Numbered from the stretch's first letter, positions 38,035 to 47,649 are shown. The stretch: DNA of 64,000 nucleotides from Gordonia heveisoli (GCF_030315745.1 NZ_JASXSH010000020.1:1-64000), one strand, 5' to 3'. Made by a program: numbers and translations. The notes: generated from the letters alone by a model not told the origin.

Positions 38035-39206
38035 TACCGCCGATCCTGCCCGGATCCGTCGTCGACGCCCAGTTCGGCGGCCACGCTGCCGGTGTATCGC
38101 CGTACCGCACGTGCGCCGATACCCGAGACGACCTCGTAGTCGATCGTGCCGATCGCGTCCGCCCAGTCCTTGGCGGTGGGACCACCGTGGGCACCCGTGC
38201 CGAAGAGTTCGGCCCGATCACCTTCGCGCACCCCGCCACCGTCGGGACCCAGGTCGATGACCAGCTGATCCATGCAGACGCGGCCGATCCCGGCGAAATC
38301 CTGATCGCCGATGCGCACCGACAGCTTGCCCGAGAGCAGCCGCGGCACACCGTCGGCGTAGCCCGCCGGGAGCACCGCAACGGTGGTGTCGTACGGGGCA
38401 ATCCAGGTGTGGCTGTAGGAAACACCTTGTCCGGCAGCCACTTTCTTGACCAACGCGACCTCGGCGGACAGTGTCATCACCGGGATCAGACCGAAGTCCC
38501 CTCGATCGGGCAGCGGTGTCCGGCCATAGAGTGCGATACCCGGCCGGACCAGGTCGCGAGCCAGATCCGGTCGGCTCAGGGCGGCTGGTGAATTCGCCAG
38601 ATGAACCACCTCGGGCGCCACCCCGGCGCGCGTGAGATCGGCGACGGCGGCGTCGAGCCGGGCGGCCTGTGCGTCGTTGAGAGGATGATCGGGTTCATCG
38701 CCACGCACCAGATGACACATTGCCGCGCGCACCCGCACCGCGTCCTCGGCGTGGGCCTTGGCCAGCGATTCGGTGAAGCTCTGCCATTCGTCGACGGCCA
38801 CGCCGCTGCGATTGAGACCGGTGTCCACCTTCACCGACACGGTGGCCGTCGTCCCCGATTCCCGGGCGGCGGCCACCACCGCCGCCAGCTGCCGCTCCGA
38901 GGACAGTGCGATGTCGATGCCGGCAGCGATACCGGCGGCAAAATCTGCGCTGGGGGCATGCAACCACGAGGTGATGTGCGCATCGATGCCCGCCGCACGT
39001 AGGTCCAGGGCCTCGGTCAGATGTGCGACGCCGAGTTCGGCCGCGCCCGCCGCGATGGCGGCCCGGGCCACCGGTACCGCACCGTGACCGTAGGCGTCGG
39101 CCTTCACGACCGCCAGGACATCGGCGTGTGAGGCGGCTCGCAGGATGGCGACATTGTTCGCGATCGCGTCGAGATCAACGGTCGCGGTCAGGGCAGATGC
39201 AGTCAT
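38034..39206 (-). CDS. alr: Alanine racemase
   Basis: 390 residues from ATG 39206 (MTASALTATVDLDAIANNVAIL). PLP lysine in LAVVKADAYGHGAVP, the second catalytic residue Tyr in GVSYSHTWI, and the C-terminal AGIGRVCMDQLVIDLG. It makes D-alanine for peptidoglycan. First gene of the six-gene operon ending with tsaD; every junction overlaps by one or more bases. Confidence 0.96.
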   Translation of the reverse strand: MTASALTATVDLDAIANNVAILRAASHADVLAVVKADAYGHGAVPVARAAIAAGAAELGVAHLTEALDLRAAGIDAHITSWLHAPSADFAAGIAAGIDIALSSERQLAAVVAAARESGTTATVSVKVDTGLNRSGVAVDEWQSFTESLAKAHAEDAVRVRAAMCHLVRGDEPDHPLNDAQAARLDAAVADLTRAGVAPEVVHLANSPAALSRPDLARDLVRPGIALYGRTPLPDRGDFGLIPVMTLSAEVALVKKVAAGQGVSYSHTWIAPYDTTVAVLPAGYADGVPRLLSGKLSVRIGDQDFAGIGRVCMDQLVIDLGPDGGGVREGDRAELFGTGAHGGPTAKDWADAIGTIDYEVVSGIGARAVRRYTGSVAAELGVDDGSGQDRR

Positions 39207-39270
39207 ATCGCCACCATTGTCCCAGATCGGCGCCACCGGGTTAATCCGCACCGACGGCGCGTGTGTGTGG

Positions 39271-40701
39271 TCAGCTCACGCGGATCGCGCGGATTGCCTC
39301 GCGCAGGGCGGCGAGCAGGTTCGACGCGCCGATCGGCGCCCCGCGCGCGGCCCGGGCTGCGGCGTGCGCGTGCACCCGCGCCGCAGCGGCCCCGGCGATG
39401 CGCGGTTCGAGTCCGGCCGCCAGCAGCGCGCCCGCGATTCCGGAGAGTACGTCACCGGCTCCCGCGGTGGCGGCCCACGACGACCCGGCGTCGTTGCCGT
39501 ACACGATGCCGTCAGGCCCCGCGACCAGCGTGATACGCCCCTTGAGCAGAACGGTCACCCCCCAGTCGGCGGCCAGGGCGGTTACCGCGGCCAGCCGGTC
39601 GTCGGGCAGGCGTGTTCCGCGCAGCCGGCCGAACTCACCCGCATGCGGGGTAAGCAGTGTCGGGGCGCCGCGTCCGACGACCAGTTCCGGGTGACCGGCG
39701 AGCAGTGTCAGAGCGTCGGCGTCCACGAGTACTGGCACGTCGGTGGCCAGAACTGTGCGCAGCGTGGCGAGTGCGGCGTCGTCGGTGCCGCCGCCCGGAC
39801 CGACGACCCATGCCTGGACCCGGCCGGCGTCGGCGAGGTCGGGCACCGCGACGACCTCCGGCCACCGGCCGACGACCTCCGCATGGGCCGAACCCACATA
39901 TCGGGTCATCCCGGATGTCGTGGTAACCGCGGCCCCGGCGCAGAGGACGGCGGCCCCCGGATAGCGGTGCGAGCCTGCGATGATCCCGACGACACCCTGG
40001 GTGTATTTGTCGTCGTGCGGCCCGGGTACCGGCCACCGTCGGCCGATCTCGGCGTCGGTCAGTGACCACAGCGTCCCGGGCGGCACCGCGTCATCGGCGC
40101 GGATCCCTATGTCGGCGACGATGATTCGCCCGCATTGTGGGGCAGCCAGCAGGTGGGCGTTGCGTCGGACGCCGAAGGTGACGGTGATGTCGGCGGCGAC
40201 GGCCGGGTCGTGCACGACGCCGGTGTCGGCGTCGACTCCCGAAGGGAGGTCGACACTCACCACGCAGGTGCCCGGTTCGAGGGCGGCGAAGGCGGCGGCG
40301 GCCGGTGGGCGCAGCGGGCCGCGCCCACCGATACCCACCACACCGTCGATGACGACGTCGACGCGTGCGGCGAGGGCGTCGACGACCCGGCCACCCGCAC
40401 GCCGGAAATACGCCAGCCCGGCGTCATGGGCCTTCTCCGGAGCCAGGAGCACCGCCTCGACGTCGGCCCCGCGGCGGGCGAGTCGGCCACCGGCGAACAG
40501 TGCGTCGCCACCGTTGTCGCCGGCACCGACGACCAGTCCCACCCGGCGGCCGTAACACCCGCCACGGGCATCGAGTTCGGCGACGACCGCCTGGGCGACC
40601 GCGTGTGCGGCCCGTTGCATCAAGGTCCCGCCGGTCAGCAGATCCCCCGTCGCGGATTCGGCGGCGCGAATCGCGTCGGCGGTGAGGTGGCAGACCGGCA
40701 T
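39271..40701 (-). CDS. nnr: Bifunctional NAD(P)H-hydrate repair enzyme (epimerase + dehydratase)
   Basis: 476 residues. N-terminal YjeF_N epimerase domain (about 1-215; VGLVVGAGDNGGDALFAGGRLARRGADVEAV), C-terminal ADP-dependent NAD(P)HX dehydratase domain (about 230-470; VVGPGGGTDDAAL, LLTPHAGEFGRL, AATAGAGDVLSGIAGALLAAG). It repairs hydrated NADH/NADPH. It lies 10 bp downstream of glmS on the same strand. Confidence 0.96.
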   Translation of the reverse strand: MPVCHLTADAIRAAESATGDLLTGGTLMQRAAHAVAQAVVAELDARGGCYGRRVGLVVGAGDNGGDALFAGGRLARRGADVEAVLLAPEKAHDAGLAYFRRAGGRVVDALAARVDVVIDGVVGIGGRGPLRPPAAAAFAALEPGTCVVSVDLPSGVDADTGVVHDPAVAADITVTFGVRRNAHLLAAPQCGRIIVADIGIRADDAVPPGTLWSLTDAEIGRRWPVPGPHDDKYTQGVVGIIAGSHRYPGAAVLCAGAAVTTTSGMTRYVGSAHAEVVGRWPEVVAVPDLADAGRVQAWVVGPGGGTDDAALATLRTVLATDVPVLVDADALTLLAGHPELVVGRGAPTLLTPHAGEFGRLRGTRLPDDRLAAVTALAADWGVTVLLKGRITLVAGPDGIVYGNDAGSSWAATAGAGDVLSGIAGALLAAGLEPRIAGAAAARVHAHAAARAARGAPIGASNLLAALREAIRAIRVS

Positions 40702-40711
40702 CGCGGGGACG

Positions 40712-42574
40712 CTATTCGACGGTGACGGACTTGGCCAGGTTGCGTGGCTTGTCGACGTCGTACCCGCGGGCCTGGGCCACGCTCGCCGCGAACACCTGCA
40801 GCGGCACCGTCGAGACCAGCGGCTGCAACAGCGTCGGCGTCTTCGGAATGGGGATGAACTCGTCGGCCACCGCGCGGGCGGCCTCGTCGTCGGCCTCCGC
40901 GATCACGATGGTGCGCGCACCGCGGGCCTGGATCTCGCGGATGTTGCTGACCATCTTCGAATGCAGCACCGCCCGGCCGTCCGCCGATGGCATCACGGTG
41001 ATCACCGGCAGACCGTCCTCGATGAGTGCGATCGGACCGTGCTTGAGTTCACCCGCGGCAAAGCCCTCGGCATGCATGTAGGCCAACTCTTTGAGTTTGA
41101 GTGCGCCTTCCAATGCCACCGGGTACCCGACGTGGCGACCGATGAACAGCACGGTGTTGTGATGCGCGAGCGAGCGGGCCAGATCTCGCACCGGCTCCAT
41201 CGTCTCCAGTACCGCGGCGACCGCATCCGACATCGCCTCCATCGCCACGAACTCGCGAGCGACCTCGTCGGCGTATTTGGTGCCACGAGCCTGGGCCAAC
41301 GCCAGACCGACCAGATAGGCCGCCGCGATCTGCGCCAGGAAGCATTTCGTTGATGCGACACCGATCTCGGGGCCGGCATGGGTGTAGAGCACGGCATCGG
41401 ACTCGCGTGGGATCTGCGCGCCGTTGGTGTTGCAGATGGCCAGCACGCGGGCTTTCTGGTCCTTGGCGTGGCGGACCGCCTCGAGGGTGTCCGCGGTCTC
41501 ACCCGACTGGGAGATCGCGACCACGAGTGTCGACCGGTCGAGGACCGGGTCCCGATAGCGGAACTCGCTGGCCAATTCGACCTCGACGGGCAACCGGGTC
41601 CAGTGTTCGATCGCATACTTCGCCAGCATGCCCGCGTGATAGGCGGTACCGCAGGCGACGACGAACACCTTGTCGATGTCGCGCAGGTCGTCGTCGGTCA
41701 GGCGCTGCTCGTCGAGGACGATGCGCCCCCCTTCGAGGTGCCCCATCAGAGTGTCGGCGATCGCGCGCGGTTGTTCGGCGATCTCCTTGAGCATGAAGAA
41801 GTCGTAGCCACCCTTCTCGGCGGCCGCGAGATCCCAGTCGATGTGGAAGGGCTTGCCGGCCCGCGGATTCCGGTCGAAATCGGTGATCTCGTAAGTGTCC
41901 GCGGTGATCACCACGACCTCGTCCTGACCGAGCTCTACCGCGTCGCGGGTGTGTTCAATGAAGGCCGTGACATCGGATCCGACGAACATCTCGCCCTTGC
42001 CGACGCCGACGACGAGCGGCGTCGACCGGCGGGCCGCGACGATCGTGCCGGGATGGTCGGAATGGGTGAACACCAGGGTGAACGCGCCTTCGAGCCGTTG
42101 CAGCGCGGCGTAGGCACTCGCGACGAAGTCCCCCGCGGTCGCCCCGGTCGCGTATTCACGCTCCAGTAGGTGGACCGCGGTTTCGGTGTCGGTGTCGGAG
42201 GCGAATTCGATACCCGCTTCTTCGAGTTCGGCACGCAATGGTGCGTAATTCTCGATGATGCCGTTGTGCACCACGGCGATCTTGCCGTCGGTGCTGACGT
42301 GCGGATGGGCGTTGCGATCGGTGGGCTTGCCGTGGGTGGCCCAGCGGGTGTGGCCCATGCCGGTGGTTCCGGTCAGGCCGTCGCGGCCGATCGTCGCGAT
42401 CTGCTTGTCGAGATTCTCCAGGCGTCCCGCCCGCTTCTGGATGGCGGTGTTGCCCTGACCATCGACGATGGCGACTCCGGCCGAGTCGTAGCCGCGGTAT
42501 TCCATCCGCCGCAGGGCCTCGACAACGATGTCCAGGGCGTCACGTTGCCCCACGTATCCGACAATTCCGCACAT
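40712..42574 (-). CDS. glmS: Glutamine-fructose-6-phosphate aminotransferase GlmS
   Basis: 620 residues. N-terminal amidotransferase with Cys2 (MCGIVGYVG) and the GHTRWATHG loop, then two SIS domains (ISQSGETADTLEA; FIGRHVGYPVALEGALKLKE), ending DKPRNLAKSVTVE. It makes glucosamine-6-phosphate for peptidoglycan; the next enzyme, GlmM, is encoded at 47.8 kb. No glmS ribozyme is recognisable in the short upstream gap. Confidence 0.97.
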   Translation of the reverse strand: MCGIVGYVGQRDALDIVVEALRRMEYRGYDSAGVAIVDGQGNTAIQKRAGRLENLDKQIATIGRDGLTGTTGMGHTRWATHGKPTDRNAHPHVSTDGKIAVVHNGIIENYAPLRAELEEAGIEFASDTDTETAVHLLEREYATGATAGDFVASAYAALQRLEGAFTLVFTHSDHPGTIVAARRSTPLVVGVGKGEMFVGSDVTAFIEHTRDAVELGQDEVVVITADTYEITDFDRNPRAGKPFHIDWDLAAAEKGGYDFFMLKEIAEQPRAIADTLMGHLEGGRIVLDEQRLTDDDLRDIDKVFVVACGTAYHAGMLAKYAIEHWTRLPVEVELASEFRYRDPVLDRSTLVVAISQSGETADTLEAVRHAKDQKARVLAICNTNGAQIPRESDAVLYTHAGPEIGVASTKCFLAQIAAAYLVGLALAQARGTKYADEVAREFVAMEAMSDAVAAVLETMEPVRDLARSLAHHNTVLFIGRHVGYPVALEGALKLKELAYMHAEGFAAGELKHGPIALIEDGLPVITVMPSADGRAVLHSKMVSNIREIQARGARTIVIAEADDEAARAVADEFIPIPKTPTLLQPLVSTVPLQVFAASVAQARGYDVDKPRNLAKSVTVE

Positions 42575-42605
42575 AGGTAGTCAGGGTACCCGGCGGGACG
42601 CCGGA

Positions 42606-43589
42606 TCAGCCTTCCCGCGTGGCCTGCGCCCGCCCGGCGAGTGCACCGGCCAGTTTGGCTCCCGGTCCGCGTTTGGCGGTCGTGGCACCGAACAATCGGG
42701 CAATTCGGTCGAGTTCCTCCACCGGCGGGTCGTCGAGGTCGACGTTGGCCAGCGCCCCGAGCAGTTCCTCCGGGTCGCCGAATGCCTGGTATTCGTCATC
42801 GCCGGTGAGCGTTTCCAGTAGAAAGCCGGTCAGCACTGCCCGGACCTGGGCATGGGTTTTCGGTTCGATGCCGGGTTTGCCGAGCAACGCCCCGATCGAC
42901 CGGCGCTCCACGAGTCCCCGGGACGTGGCGCCGACCACGGTGCGCAACGCCACACTCCCCTCGACTGCGTCTGCTCCGTATTCCAGGGCCAGCGGCAGCC
43001 CGTTCTCGGCGACGGTGTCGAGATAGCCGGATCCCGCGACGATGAGACCTGGGGCGGTCACGGTACGGGCGGCGGGCAGCAGGCCGGGGGTGGTCGGCGC
43101 CGGGAACAGCGCCGCGACAGCCTTCACCGGCGGGCCGGGTTGCCCCTGGATGACGGAGTCGGAGGCGGCGATCACCGCGGCCGAGGCACCGAAGCCGTGT
43201 CCGGCGACCCCCAGCCGCTCGGGGTCGACGCTGACCCGGCCGAAGCCGAGGGACACCCGCGCCGCGATCGTGAGCGATGACCGGAGGTCCGCGGCGAGCC
43301 CGACGTCGGAGGCGAGAATCCCCTTCTGGCCGTTCGGCGCGGCAACCACGATTCCCCAGGAGGCCAAGTGGTACATCAGATCCCGATACTTGGCCGGGTT
43401 GACCATCCAGCCGTGGCCGAATGCCACCGCGGGTAGGCCATCGCCGGTGTCGGGTGTGAAGATCTGGCCCGGCAGCCCGATCATGCCCAGGTCACCGCGC
43501 AGGACGCGGTGCGGCCCGCGATGGGCCAGCGCGGACATCAACTGCGCGGGAGTTCGGGACGGCTTGCGTCGACGCTTTTTGCCTGGCAC
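42606..43589 (-). CDS. Dienelactone-hydrolase-like alpha/beta hydrolase
   Basis: 327 residues from GTG 43589 (VPGKKRRRKPSRTPAQLM). An alpha/beta hydrolase fold is suggested by PAVAFGHGWMVNPAKYRDLMYHLASWGIVVAAPNGQKG, as in PET-hydrolase/dienelactone-hydrolase relatives. The nucleophile elbow reads GVAGHGFGASAA, with Gly in place of the usual Ser in GHSxG (GHGFG), so classical esterase activity is doubtful. The basic N-terminal tail has no hydrophobic signal. It is upstream of and co-directional with glmS. Confidence 0.75.
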   Translation of the reverse strand: MPGKKRRRKPSRTPAQLMSALAHRGPHRVLRGDLGMIGLPGQIFTPDTGDGLPAVAFGHGWMVNPAKYRDLMYHLASWGIVVAAPNGQKGILASDVGLAADLRSSLTIAARVSLGFGRVSVDPERLGVAGHGFGASAAVIAASDSVIQGQPGPPVKAVAALFPAPTTPGLLPAARTVTAPGLIVAGSGYLDTVAENGLPLALEYGADAVEGSVALRTVVGATSRGLVERRSIGALLGKPGIEPKTHAQVRAVLTGFLLETLTGDDEYQAFGDPEELLGALANVDLDDPPVEELDRIARLFGATTAKRGPGAKLAGALAGRAQATREG

Positions 43590-43599
43590 ACCGCACAGC

Positions 43600-43857
43600 C
43601 TATGCGTTTCTCCGCGACAGATGGGGACTACCCTGCGCCATGTCGGCGGGAAGCAGGATGCCCGGCAGGTTGTCCTCGGCATCGGCTTGCGCCTGAAGCC
43701 GGGCACACAGCCGGTCGTCGGCGCCGACGTGGGCAGCCCGATGTGCCGCAAGCGCATCGGCGAGGTCGCGCTGGATGCCGGAGAGTTTCCGTGAGGCCGC
43801 TGCGACGTGCGCGGTCGCCATGCGTGCGACCGCCTCGATCTGGTCGGCGGGATTCAC
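43600..43857 (-). CDS. Small helical protein, third gene of coupled trio
   Basis: 85 residues from GTG 43857, overlapping the preceding stop by 4 nt. Helical N-terminal two thirds (DQIEAVARMATAHVAAASRKLSGIQRDLADALAAHRAAH), polar tail. No recognisable family. The size and single long helical segment resemble type VII secretion helper or substrate proteins, but no WXG motif is seen. Confidence 0.6.
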   Translation of the reverse strand: MNPADQIEAVARMATAHVAAASRKLSGIQRDLADALAAHRAAHVGADDRLCARLQAQADAEDNLPGILLPADMAQGSPHLSRRNA

Positions 43858-44717
43858 TGGTCACCGGCCAGCGCGAGGTCACCGGCCGAGTCGGTGGTCC
43901 GCGGCCGGCTGCCGACAGGGTGGTCGGTTCCGCTCGCACTGTCGATGGCCCCAGGTTCTGTTTCGATCGTCAGCCGTAGCGGGACATCCGGTGTCGGCGT
44001 CTCGTCCTTGGTGGCGGCAATCCGGCGGTGGTCGGGCGCCGAGGGTTCCGGGTGAGAGGTCGCGATCCCACGCTCCTGCGGGTAGGGGTCGGCGCCCAGA
44101 CCGTCTGCCGCGCCGTTGAGAATCTCCAGGATCTGCCCGATGCCATCGATGACGGCCTGCGACGATGTGAGGAACATCTGGAGTCGGGCGCCGATCTCCC
44201 CGACGGCCACCTCGTGCGGTACGCGTCCGGCGAAGACCGCCGCGCCCAATTCGGCGGGCGGGCAGTCGGCGACACCGGGATCGGCGAGGCGTGCGGTGGC
44301 CAGGAGGAAGGTGCGCAGCAGTCGGTCGACGCCTGCAGCCGCGGCACTCGTCGCGTCGCTGAGCGTATGGAGCACATGCAGATCGGATTCCGCGCGGCGT
44401 TGGTGGGCGACCACGGCGCCGATCACCTCTCCCGACGACGAACTGCGCCAGGTGTGGTCGAGTCGGATCTGTTGTTCGGGAAGCCGATGCAACTGATCGG
44501 ACAACACCCGGTTCGCCGACAGCAGACATCGGGCATCGGCACTGAGGGCCGCGGCGTCGAATCGCCGGATCGCGGCCAACCGCGCACGCACCTCGTCGTC
44601 CGCGATCACCGACATCCCCAGGCTCCGCCCCACTCCCAGCGCGACGATGAGGCCGTCCACGCCCGCAGCCGCCTGTTCGTGGAGTTCGACCAGCGATGCC
44701 CCGGCCGACCTCACCAT
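43854..44717 (-). CDS. Helical protein of unknown function, second gene of coupled trio
   Basis: About 287 residues (MVRSAGASLVELHEQAAAG). ATG 44717 or GTG 44714 both overlap the previous gene; an ATG at 44732 is also in frame. Residues 1-210 are predicted almost all helical and Ala-rich, with a helix-turn-helix hairpin around LDHTWRSSSSGEVIGAVVAHQRR followed by SDLHVLHTLSDATSAAAAGVDRLL, similar in feel to WXG100/LXG-type secreted helical proteins. The last 75 residues are Pro/Thr/Asp-rich and disordered. Its position matches Rv3439c of M. tuberculosis only loosely. Function unknown. Confidence 0.65.
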   Translation of the reverse strand: MVRSAGASLVELHEQAAAGVDGLIVALGVGRSLGMSVIADDEVRARLAAIRRFDAAALSADARCLLSANRVLSDQLHRLPEQQIRLDHTWRSSSSGEVIGAVVAHQRRAESDLHVLHTLSDATSAAAAGVDRLLRTFLLATARLADPGVADCPPAELGAAVFAGRVPHEVAVGEIGARLQMFLTSSQAVIDGIGQILEILNGAADGLGADPYPQERGIATSHPEPSAPDHRRIAATKDETPTPDVPLRLTIETEPGAIDSASGTDHPVGSRPRTTDSAGDLALAGDQ

Positions 44718-45124
44718 CGGTCCGCCTGCCATCGAGAGATCTCGGCAGTCAGCAGCGTCGCCGCCTCGAGATCGGCGTCGGCGAGGTGCCCGGCGGTGAC
44801 ATGCAGCGCCGTCGCCAGATCGTCGGCTGCGGCCGCATGCGCATGCAACCGGCTCACGAGACCACTACACAGAGACGAATAGCGTTGGGCGGCATACTCA
44901 TCGATGCGCACTTCCACAGGGTCTACACCCTCGGCCCCGGCCAGTTCCGTGTCCGGGGCCGGGTCATCGCTGCCCCAGCGACCGAAGTCATGGGAGGCGA
45001 GGTCGTCGGCGGCCGCGGTCACCACCAGGGCGGTGCGGCGGTAGAAGGCGACCACCTCCGACACTTGAGCGACGTCGATAGCGACATCCGCCGTCCTCGT
45101 CGTCACCGACCACGATTCGTCCAT
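44711..45124 (-). CDS. EspC-like helical protein, first gene of coupled trio
   Basis: 137 residues. Two helical stretches (VSEVVAFYRRTALVVTAAADDLA and RYSSLCSGLVSRLHAHAAAADDLATALHVTAGHLADADLEAATLL) separated by an acidic loop with a lone RWG. The second helix with a terminal ADxEAA resembles the EspC/DUF2580 type of ESX-associated proteins. I offer this as a resemblance only. The stop overlaps the next start (ATGGTGA). Confidence 0.6.
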   Translation of the reverse strand: MDESWSVTTRTADVAIDVAQVSEVVAFYRRTALVVTAAADDLASHDFGRWGSDDPAPDTELAGAEGVDPVEVRIDEYAAQRYSSLCSGLVSRLHAHAAAADDLATALHVTAGHLADADLEAATLLTAEISRWQADRW

Positions 45125-45269
45125 CTCGCCCTCCCCGACCGCTGATCAGAACCTCAACCCCACACCGTGCCGCCGTCAGAGATGAGACGCAGCCGCTGCG
45201 ACCGTGGTTCCATTCCGCTGACGATTGTCACCCAAAACCACCTGGCGCGCCGGAGATCGGCGACGACGC

Positions 45270-46004
45270 TTACGTCACCGCCAGCCCATGTGCGGCAAGC
45301 GCGTCGAGCAGTGCGGTCCGCCGCTGTGCGATCGGCCCGTCCTCGACGAGGGCGAACGCACACCCCACCGCGCGCGCCCCACCGTCGGCCTTTTCGCTGT
45401 CCCCGATCATCAGTGCCTGCGTCGCCGGTACGGCGAGTGCATCGAGTGCGGTCTGGAAGATCAGTGGGTCGGGTTTGATCACGCCGACCTCATAGGACAG
45501 TGCATATGTGCCGACGAGATCGGCGAGTCCGTGGCGCGCGAGCACAGCACGGAGATCGAAAGCGATGTTGCTGACCACGCCGACCTGGACTCCCGCCGCC
45601 GCCAGCCGACGCAACGCCGATTCGGTGTCGGCGAAGATCCGCCACGAATCGGGGTCGACCACACGGTCGTAGAGCGCCTCGGCATGCCCGGGCACCGACA
45701 GCCCTGACGACCGCAGTACCGCGAGATAGGCGCGCCGGTGCATTTCCGGGTCGAGATCCCTTCGTTCCCAGGCGATTCGGTCAGCCTCCGACAGGTCGGC
45801 GGACACGCCGACCGGCTGGGTCATGCGCCGCACGACCTCCGCCTGATGATCGAGATGGAAGGGCTGTCCGGCCTCGTCGTGCAGATCCGCGAACCAGTCG
45901 TCGCGCGCCTCGAAGCGGAACAGAGTTCCGGAGAAGTCGAACAGGACCGCACGCGGCGCAGTGACGCGTCGCTCGGCCCCCGGCCCATAGTCGTCATCAG
46001 GCAT
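45270..46004 (-). CDS. HAD-superfamily hydrolase with DxS motif
   Basis: 244 residues from ATG 46004. HAD motifs: I VLFDFSGTLF (Asp23; the usual second Asp is Ser25), II VGVVSNIAF, III KPDPLIF and IV MIGDSEKADGGARAVG. A helical cap lies between motifs I and II. The DxS motif departs from the DxD of typical phosphatases, so the activity could be a different HAD chemistry or a weak phosphatase. The gap of 145 bp to the trio start holds only non-coding sequence as far as I can see. Confidence 0.85.
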   Translation of the reverse strand: MPDDDYGPGAERRVTAPRAVLFDFSGTLFRFEARDDWFADLHDEAGQPFHLDHQAEVVRRMTQPVGVSADLSEADRIAWERRDLDPEMHRRAYLAVLRSSGLSVPGHAEALYDRVVDPDSWRIFADTESALRRLAAAGVQVGVVSNIAFDLRAVLARHGLADLVGTYALSYEVGVIKPDPLIFQTALDALAVPATQALMIGDSEKADGGARAVGCAFALVEDGPIAQRRTALLDALAAHGLAVT

Positions 46005-46070
46005 GCGTCGGCTCCTCACACCGTTCGGATACTGACTCTCCACGATGCGACCACCCTAACGCCGGCCCCG

Positions 46071-47628
46071 TCAGTACTGTTCTTCGCCGGGATTGGTGTG
46101 GGTGGATTCGCGTTCGGCCCGGTTACGGCGTCGCAACGCCCGCCGCCGGGCATGTTTGTCCGCCGTGCGCGGTCGACGTCGTCGCGGTACCTCACCGCCA
46201 CCCAGAACCCTCGGCGATGGCGGTGGCTGGGCCACCGCGAACCGCACCCGCTGGAGCCCGGGGAACAGGTCCAGATTGTTTTCCGCCGGACCATCCACCA
46301 CCACCCCCTCCGGGGTGATCACCTCGATCCGGGTATGCCCGTCTGCATCCAGATACTGATCATCAACCCAATCACCGAACGTCTTGAGCAGATGATGAAA
46401 CCGACACTTGACATTCATGCCTTCCGGGCTGGTCCGCCCACCCGCAGCCGGATCATCATGGTCATATTCGGCGACGTGATCACCATCAGCCCTCCACGCC
46501 GACCGCGTACAGCCAGGCACCGTGCAAAAACCGTCCCGAATCTCGAGGAACGTGTCCAACGCCGTCGACGGACGATACGGATCCGAGCGCAGATGCGGCG
46601 GAAGCGGATGGTCGGCGTCATCTCCACCCAACGGCCGCACCACAGTGTCGTCGCGGGCCACGATCTGCTGGACGTGTTCCCCCGAGATCACCCCCACCCC
46701 GTCCACAAAACCAGGACGGTTCGCCTCGCCGGCGACGGTGCCCGCATCGGCCACCACATGCACCACCACCCGCGCATGAACACCCCGATAATGCACCGGC
46801 CCAGGAATCCGGGCATCACAGTCGGCGCAATCACACTCACAGACGAATGGTTCACCGGAGAGCAGGGCGAACATCGCATCCGACTCCCGGGCCGGCTTAC
46901 GCCGACGGTCGAACCGGCAGGCGGTGGCCGCCAACCGCACGACAGCGTCATGGGAGATACGGGCATTCTCCGCCGACATCGACACCCCCACATGCGCCAT
47001 CCCACCCTCAACCGCAGTGATCCACGTACCCCGATCAGCCAGGGCGGCGTCACGTTTGCGGCGGACCGCATCCAGATCATGGCGGAACACAATCCGATCC
47101 ACCATCGTCCGCAACCCCGCCACCGACCACCCCCCACATGCGCGACGTAGCCGGTCGGCGATCCCCGCATCCACCACCGACATATGCTCACCATCGACCA
47201 GATCAGTGCGAGTCACGATCGCCGCGAACTGATAGCCGCCGATCAGACCATCCCGCAAACACGCCCCCACCACCGGGAGACGATCACGCATCGCCAACCC
47301 AGCCGCCAACAACCGTTCCGCCGCCACCTGGGTGACATGACGACTGACCGCGATACGTGCCGCAACCTGAATGGTGGTGTCCAACAATCGCGTATCCGCA
47401 TCGACGTCGACCCCCGACAGCCATCTCGTCGGCCAACACCGCATCATGCAACTCACCGATCAGCCGATACGACATCCACTGCGCGAACGCCTCGGCCTGC
47501 GCACACACCGACAAACCCGCCACACCCGCCGCCGCCGAGTCGGCCGGCACCATCACAGCCTTGGTCACCGCCGGCGCCACACACGCCCACCGCACCACCC
47601 CCGACTCGACTGATTCGACTTCCGACAT
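46071..47628 (-). pseudogene. DUF222/13E12-family HNH endonuclease-like gene, frameshifted
   Basis: The N-terminal piece (from ATG 47628, MSEVESVESGVVRWACVAPA to ELHDAVLADEMAVG) and the C-terminal piece (GVDVDADTRLLDTTIQVAAR onward) join only if one base is removed from the G5 run at 47415-47411. The joined product would be about 518 residues: a DUF222 domain (about 1-330) and a C-terminal HNH region (CTVPGCTRSAWRADGDHVAEYDHD ... NVKCRFHHLLK) with a basic tail. These 13E12-repeat genes are multicopy in Mycobacteriales and some are LexA-regulated; a weak SOS-like box lies 22 bp upstream. It may be a true frameshift, a slippage site or a sequencing error. Confidence 0.85.
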
Positions 47629-47649
47629 CAACCCACCCCCACGATCTGA

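Noticed and set aside
42575..42620. glmS ribozyme upstream of glmS
   Set aside because: The gap to the upstream hydrolase gene is about 31 bp, too short for the ribozyme, which is typical of Firmicutes.
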